Assembly: GCF_004167675.1 (NCBI RefSeq)
Contig: NZ_SEZQ01000002.1
Source: Aliivibrio finisterrensis_A
GTDB lineage: Bacteria > Pseudomonadota > Gammaproteobacteria > Enterobacterales > Vibrionaceae
DNA: 64,000 bases
Reading direction: 5' to 3' (one strand)
The notes under the pieces were generated by a model. That model saw only the letters and a list, made by a program, of their open reading frames with translations, was not told where the DNA came from and ran no database searches. The position numbers were made by a program, and so were the translations under genes. This document shows positions 59,687-64,000 of the stretch, in pieces (the first letter of the stretch is position 1; every line of letters starts with the position of its first letter).

Positions 59687-59972
59687 AATAAAAAATTCAT
59701 TAACTAACAGACCTATAGATTAGGTTAAATAGTTAATATTATCAATCTAAATAATAATCATTCCCAGTTATGTGATGGGTGTGCGATTGTTAGAATAACG
59801 ACATACAGTCAATACGGTTTAAGAAATTGTGCACTATTGTCACAGTATTGTAATTCGATATCTGTATAATCAAAGCCTTATATCAATGTAATTCTTGGAA
59901 TTGGTTTTATTTAGATTGATGTAAGATTTATCTAACGGAGAGTTAGAAGTAAACTCAAATAAGGAAATAATG
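59687..59972. other. Intergenic region, ChaN-like / small ORF
   Basis: 286 bases, very AT-rich, presumably holding divergent promoters. A good ribosome site AAGGA lies at 59961-59965. No ECF-type promoter, Fur-like box or hairpin stood out. Confidence 0.4.
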
Positions 59973-60110
59973 ATGAGTAATAACAATCTGGAAAAAACAA
60001 AATATCGTGAAGAAGTGGAATTAGAATGGCTAGATGCATTTGAAGCGGGCCTGTATTTCCATATTTCAATGGATGTTGAGAGTAACCTAGACAATACCCT
60101 CAACGATTAA
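59973..60110 (+). CDS. Small acidic protein, 45 residues
   Basis: A short frame opening MSNNNLEKTKYREEVELEW, then LDAFEAGLYFHIS, ending in an acidic DVESNLDNTLND. AAGGA lies 7 bases before the ATG at 59973. The residue use is protein-like and the sequence forms one amphipathic helix, so it is likely real although short. I do not recognise a family. It lies alone between the ChaN-like and the convergent PhoD-like genes, with no sign of an operon. Confidence 0.5.
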   Translation: MSNNNLEKTKYREEVELEWLDAFEAGLYFHISMDVESNLDNTLND

Positions 60111-60148
60111 TCACTAACCTCCAGCGTAATCTACGCATTTTAATGAGG

Positions 60149-62008
60149 TTATTTAGGCAAGAACGAGATAGATTTTCCTTCTGCAGTCAGAATAGATATC
60201 TGTGTTGGCTTGCCTTTTTCATCCAACCTTAACTCCCCAATTGAACTTTGATTTATTAATTTATCTTGGTTGTTTACTGATGGATCTCGTTTCGTGACTA
60301 ATAAATTCTTACGCTTCGTAAACCAGTTTAATGGTGAATGCGGGCTATAAAGCACTCTGTCCATAAAATCACATACGCGTAATAGCTTATTGGGAAACTC
60401 ATTTTTAAAGCCACTGCAGGTGATCTGGTAAATATCTGGGCTAGACTTGCTGTGACGTAGCTTAATATCATAAGCAAATGAATAATGAACATCACCTGAT
60501 AAGATCACAAAATTTTGTGGCGTTTTGGGGTGAGTTAAAATACTCAGCAGGGTATTGGCAGAGCCTGGATGAGTCATCCAATTTTCGGCATCAACCATTA
60601 ATGGTTTTCCAAGTATCGTCATGGTTTTTTGTAGGGCTTCAATAAACTTAACCCCAAATATTGGTGTTGCCGAGACAATAATGATCGATTCTTGATTAAT
60701 TAGTTCATGTTGTAGATCGAGCAAAGCCTCCCAGTCCATCAAACCAGAGGGCTTATTGGTGTTGGATTCTGAGCGCCAGCGGCGAGTTCGAGTGTCTAAC
60801 ACCACCATTTTTGGCGTGGTATGAATGGAATAATGCCATTGTTCAAATCGCGTAAGTTGCCAAATTAATTTATGATGTTGTGCGTTGTCGTAATTGGCAA
60901 ATAACGCTCTGAATGATGTTAGGAACGCTTCATCAAACTGCTCTGGGTTATTTCCCCAGCCTTGGCACAGAAAATAGCTGATTAAGCCATTGCCAATGAC
61001 TTGAGAGGCAAGAGGATCACCATTCACGGCGTTTTCCCAGCCAATCGTTAAATTCCAATCATCGGTAATATCGTGATCATCAAAAACCATGTAAGTCGGC
61101 ATATGCGCAAACAGTTGCTGTGCATCGTTTAAGCCTGCAACAAAAAGATCGATCTGTTGTTTTTCTTCTTGCCACATTTTTTGCCATTTTGGTTCTAGGT
61201 TAGGCAATGAGTTTGGCAGAGTAATACGCTTCCACAAAGTAGGAGACCATACGAGCAAGTACATGACAAAAAACTCAGCAATACTCATTAAATGGTTTTC
61301 ATGCTTTGTTGAGCTGAAAATAGGGCGAGTTTGATACAGACTGCAGCGAGATAAAAAATTCTTCCTCTCGACATAGTGCGGCAAGATCTTATCTCTACGG
61401 TATAAATTATATGGGTGGGCATATAACTCAGCATCTTTACTGAACTCTGAGTGAGCTAGCGTTTCTTCAAATAATCCTAGTTGAGGGATAATCTGTTGAA
61501 TGGCATGCAACATAGGCCCAGCCACATCATCGGCGTAGATCTGATCGCCACTCATCATCAACAAAGCGGCTCTCTCTTCAAGGGCTTGTGTTTTTAGCTG
61601 TTGGTTTGCGATAACCAAGCTGTCTTTACTGGCATAATGAGGATTACGACAAGAACCATGTAAGACATAATCAGCCTTGTCTTTTATGAATAAGGTAAAA
61701 GAAGATTCATTTTCATATAATGCGTCGGAAACCAACTGTGACAATAAGCCATCTTGAGTGTCGATATCATATTCGATACGTTGATTAATCGGGAAATCAG
61801 CTTGGCAGCGTAGAAGATAAACCCAAGCGTACTGGCCTAATTGAATGCCTTGTTCTTGCGTGACCTCAAACTCGTACTCATCATTGTTGGTAATGATCTT
61901 CGTTCGACCATGTAATGGTTTAGAGGTAGATAACCATAGGTTAATCTCATGAGCAGTCGTTTTTCGAACCATAGGTCCAGCAAGAATAAAAGGCAGTGAA
62001 TTAGACAT
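60149..62008 (-). CDS. PhoD-like metallophosphatase / phosphodiesterase
   Basis: 619 residues without a recognisable export signal, so it is likely cytoplasmic. An N-terminal beta sandwich (to about 110) precedes the PhoD-like catalytic part with metal motifs MMSGDQIYADDV, MVFDDHDITDDWN and ILSGDVHYSFAYDI. Proteins of this group (PF09423-like) cleave phosphomonoesters or phosphodiesters with Ca/Fe. Longer than average, with an extra helical insert (about 190-270). The ATG at 62008 is preferred to the TTG three bases upstream. It follows the photolyase gene by 52 bases in the same direction and is probably co-transcribed with it. Confidence 0.85.
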   Translation of the reverse strand: MSNSLPFILAGPMVRKTTAHEINLWLSTSKPLHGRTKIITNNDEYEFEVTQEQGIQLGQYAWVYLLRCQADFPINQRIEYDIDTQDGLLSQLVSDALYENESSFTLFIKDKADYVLHGSCRNPHYASKDSLVIANQQLKTQALEERAALLMMSGDQIYADDVAGPMLHAIQQIIPQLGLFEETLAHSEFSKDAELYAHPYNLYRRDKILPHYVERKNFLSRCSLYQTRPIFSSTKHENHLMSIAEFFVMYLLVWSPTLWKRITLPNSLPNLEPKWQKMWQEEKQQIDLFVAGLNDAQQLFAHMPTYMVFDDHDITDDWNLTIGWENAVNGDPLASQVIGNGLISYFLCQGWGNNPEQFDEAFLTSFRALFANYDNAQHHKLIWQLTRFEQWHYSIHTTPKMVVLDTRTRRWRSESNTNKPSGLMDWEALLDLQHELINQESIIIVSATPIFGVKFIEALQKTMTILGKPLMVDAENWMTHPGSANTLLSILTHPKTPQNFVILSGDVHYSFAYDIKLRHSKSSPDIYQITCSGFKNEFPNKLLRVCDFMDRVLYSPHSPLNWFTKRKNLLVTKRDPSVNNQDKLINQSSIGELRLDEKGKPTQISILTAEGKSISFLPK

Positions 62009-62060
62009 CAATTAATACAACTCTTAATAACAGATGAGACCATCATAATACTTGCTATGG

Positions 62061-63500
62061 TTAACTTGCAACATCCTGAGCTTTGGCGTGTTTATAGATA
62101 TCTAATGTCTTTAACCGTTGTATAGCATGCTCAATAATAGGATCTACGTAATTATCTGGCTTGAATAGTGGTTTGCTATAAGGGTTATGCAATAGTTTTC
62201 CGGTTAGCGTTGTTAATTCTGGTAGCCAGTGCTTGATGAAAATCCCATTATTATCAAAGCGTTCACTTTGTGTGGTGGGGTTAAATATCCGAAAGTAAGG
62301 CGTGCTGTCACAACCTACTGATGCACACCACTGCCAACCGCCATTATTCGAGGCAAAGTCACCATCAATAAGTTTTGACATAAAATACTGCTCGCCCCAG
62401 CGCCAATTAATGTGTAAATCTTTAACTAAAAAACTGGCGGTGATCATCCGTAACCGGTTATGCATCCAACCCGTATTGTTGAGTTGTTTCATTGCGGCAT
62501 CTACAATAGGAAATCCAGTCTCGCCTTTACACCATTGCTCAAATTTGTCGTGGTCGTTATTCCATTGAATGTATTTGTCAAAACTCAAAAAAGCGTGGTT
62601 TTTAGACAACAATGGATAAAAGTGAAGTAGATGAGTGTAAAATTCTCGCCAAATTAACTCATCAAGCCATATCTCTTGTCCCTGAGTTAATCGGTTATTC
62701 GCTTCCAAATGCAAACGTAAAATGCACTGTTTTGCTGAAATTGCGCCAATAGCCAAATAAGGAGAGAGTTGACTTGTTCCCTCTATGGCTGGGTAATCTC
62801 GTTGGTCATTATATTGTTGTGATTTTTCACGGCAAAATTGACGCATGGCATTAAGTATCGTTTTATTTGAAACAGACCACGCCTTGCTCTCATTCGTTAC
62901 AGAGCGAGTAAATGTATGGTCATGGTACTCTTTAAATGACCTTAACTGTGTCGTCGATAATTCAACTGAAGCGGTCACTTTTTCAATGGTTGGAAAGTGT
63001 TGATAAAAGTATTCTCTCCACGCCTTTTTAAATGGCGTAAAAACTTTATAAGGTTGATGAGTTTTATTCAGTACTTTGCCAACTTGTACCGCACATTTGG
63101 CGTCATAAAAAGCACACTGAACATCAGAGAGTTGTGTTACAACATCAGCATCTCGGCCTAATTCATCAGCCTCATATTCTTTATTCGCAAATAGGTGTGA
63201 AATACCAAGATTTTTGCACAATGCGTGAAGCTGTTGTGGAACATCCTTGAACCAAGGACAAGACAATACCAGCAAGGGAATATTTAATGAGTGGAGCTCT
63301 TTTTCAAGCTCAAGCAAGCGTCTCTTTATCAAATCAATTTGAATTGAAGCTTTATTGTGTCGTTGCCATTGCGATTCACTGGTTATAAAAATAGCGACAG
63401 TAGGGGCTTGATTTGCAAGAGCAGCAGATAACGCCGGGTTATCAGCCACTCTTAAATCAGTACGAAACCAAACGCATTGCATGGTTGGTTTATAATCCAT
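62061..63500 (-). CDS. phr: CPD photolyase (class I deoxyribodipyrimidine photolyase)
   Basis: 479-residue light-driven DNA repair enzyme that splits cyclobutane pyrimidine dimers. The N-terminal antenna domain starts CVWFRTDLRVADNPALSAAL; the C-terminal FAD domain has ELIWREFYTHLLHFYP, KGETGFPIVDAAMKQLNNTGWMHNRLRMITASFLVKDL and the photolyase signature QYFMSKLIDGDFASNNGGWQWCASVGCDSTPYFRIFNP. Length and motifs match E. coli PhrB and differ from cryptochrome-DASH. The ATG at 63500 has GAGG 7 bases before it and overlaps the upstream YbgA-like gene by 11 bases. Neighbourhood with the RpoE/ChrR cluster suggests light-linked expression. Confidence 0.94.
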   Translation of the reverse strand: MDYKPTMQCVWFRTDLRVADNPALSAALANQAPTVAIFITSESQWQRHNKASIQIDLIKRRLLELEKELHSLNIPLLVLSCPWFKDVPQQLHALCKNLGISHLFANKEYEADELGRDADVVTQLSDVQCAFYDAKCAVQVGKVLNKTHQPYKVFTPFKKAWREYFYQHFPTIEKVTASVELSTTQLRSFKEYHDHTFTRSVTNESKAWSVSNKTILNAMRQFCREKSQQYNDQRDYPAIEGTSQLSPYLAIGAISAKQCILRLHLEANNRLTQGQEIWLDELIWREFYTHLLHFYPLLSKNHAFLSFDKYIQWNNDHDKFEQWCKGETGFPIVDAAMKQLNNTGWMHNRLRMITASFLVKDLHINWRWGEQYFMSKLIDGDFASNNGGWQWCASVGCDSTPYFRIFNPTTQSERFDNNGIFIKHWLPELTTLTGKLLHNPYSKPLFKPDNYVDPIIEHAIQRLKTLDIYKHAKAQDVAS

Positions 63501-64000
63501 AGCGTAACCTCAGTTCTTGAGGATACGGGTCTAGAAACGATTGTTGTTTTAAATAGTCGTTATTGTGCAAACTAAGATAATGCTTAATTAGTGTAATAGG
63601 AGACAGCAGAGGCAATATGCCTTGATTGTATTCTTGAATTAATTGAGCAAGCGCTTGCTTTTGAGGGGAATCCAACTCTTTTTTGAAATATCCCTGTAAG
63701 TGCATCAGCACATTTGTGTTATTTTTTCTTGTTGCGCGTATCGACATGGTTTGCATTAATTGCGTGCGATAAAGAGTAAAAAACTCGTCAATATCATATT
63801 CTGCTACCTTAGCAACAAGTTGCCCAAGAGCTTTATAGCCAGCGGTTGAGTGTGACATCAGGGTATATTTATAACGAGAATGGAAGGCAATGATTTTACC
63901 TGCTGTTGGTTCCCCATCCATAGATTGATAAAGATCGTGTAAGCAGAAAACTCGAGTAATAAAATTTTCTTTCAATACAGGATCATTAAGTCGGCCATCT
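63490..64000 (-). CDS. YbgA-like (DUF1722) protein, C-terminal part; runs off the window
   Basis: The frame is open to the window edge (D-G-R-L-N-D-P-V-L-K-E-N-F), so the true start lies beyond 64000. The visible ~169 residues are a DUF1722 domain: ENFITRVFCLHDLYQ, IIAFHSRYKYTLMSHSTAGYKALGQLVAKV, LLSPITLIKHYLSLH and a Y-P-Q-E-L-R-L-R-Y-G-L end. In many gammaproteobacteria this domain is fused to an N-terminal DUF523 domain and the gene precedes a photolyase gene, as here (11-base overlap). Function unknown. An in-frame TTG at 63975 is not credible as a start. Confidence 0.85.
   Translation of the reverse strand, partial: DGRLNDPVLKENFITRVFCLHDLYQSMDGEPTAGKIIAFHSRYKYTLMSHSTAGYKALGQLVAKVAEYDIDEFFTLYRTQLMQTMSIRATRKNNTNVLMHLQGYFKKELDSPQKQALAQLIQEYNQGILPLLSPITLIKHYLSLHNNDYLKQQSFLDPYPQELRLRYGL

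Noticed and set aside
63490..63975. TTG at 63975 as the true start of the DUF1722 protein
   Set aside because: The frame stays open to the window edge with DUF523/DUF1722-type residues, so the gene simply continues outside.
1..64000. Prophage, insertion sequence, CRISPR array, tRNA or rRNA
   Set aside because: No transposase or integrase reading frame, no regularly spaced direct repeats and no cloverleaf or rRNA-like sequence were seen on reading; short cryptic remnants cannot be excluded without a search.

Overview
The window is about 64 kb of AT-rich, densely coded DNA from a marine gammaproteobacterium of the Vibrionaceae. Protein sequences, the combination of genes (MalT/MalP/MalQ/GlgB block, orphan acetate kinase, DUF368 transporter, SstT, CheV, RpoE/ChrR cluster with photolyase) and the codon style fit the Aliivibrio (Vibrio) fischeri group best, probably its smaller chromosome. 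That assignment is from memory of related genomes, not from a search. No rRNA, tRNA, CRISPR array, prophage or insertion sequence was recognised, so this looks like stable chromosome.

Layout. 1-2 kb: end of a siderophore ABC importer and its ferric-siderophore reductase (SIP family). 2-5 kb: a small YdcH-like protein, a DMT permease and a copper-delivery operon (membrane-anchored protein, SCO1, PCu(A)C chaperone). 5-7 kb: DNA glycosylase Tag, a small basic protein and a FocA-type formate channel. 7-12 kb: an RND pump with its adaptor and a divergent TetR repressor, with a candidate operator between them. 12-13 kb: a DUF368 (PopT-type) polyprenyl-phosphate transporter. 13-38 kb: a glycogen/maltodextrin region with malT, malP-malQ-glgB, glgC-glgA, glgX, malK and malE-malF-malG, interrupted by ydcF-like, yoaK-like, sstT and cheV genes. 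38-50 kb: ackA, a VOC protein, an orphan protein, two Bcr/CflA-type exporters, AraC and LysR regulators, ABC-F protein YbiT, PHP phosphatase YcdX, a LysE exporter, and a 2-oxoglutarate dioxygenase coupled to a PLP enzyme. 51-59 kb: an ECF sigma factor, its zinc anti-sigma ChrR and an eight-gene lipid-modification operon. 59-64 kb: a ChaN-like lipoprotein, a 45-residue protein, a PhoD-like phosphatase, a CPD photolyase and the C-terminal part of a YbgA (DUF1722) protein that runs off the window.

How the genes work together. Maltodextrin imported by MalEFGK is trimmed by MalQ and MalP. Glucose-1-phosphate links this to glycogen synthesis (GlgC, GlgA, GlgB) and glycogen is debranched by GlgX. 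MalT-box-like and CRP-like sites lie upstream of malP and between malK and malE. The striking anomaly is malF, which has one in-frame ochre codon (codon 99) in an otherwise intact 514-codon gene, so the importer may be dead or depend on readthrough.

The right end looks like a photo-oxidative (singlet-oxygen) stress island. Rhodobacter-type RpoE/ChrR precedes an operon with a Cfa-like methyltransferase and a FAD oxidoreductase, the gene pair known in Rhodobacter to be linked to furan fatty acid formation, plus DUF1365, DUF2878, chalcone-isomerase-like and DUF3833 proteins of unknown role, and a photolyase lies nearby. Two promoter-like sites with identical spacing (TGAnCC-N16-CGTA) precede rpoE and the operon. 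This is the best candidate here for an incompletely described system.
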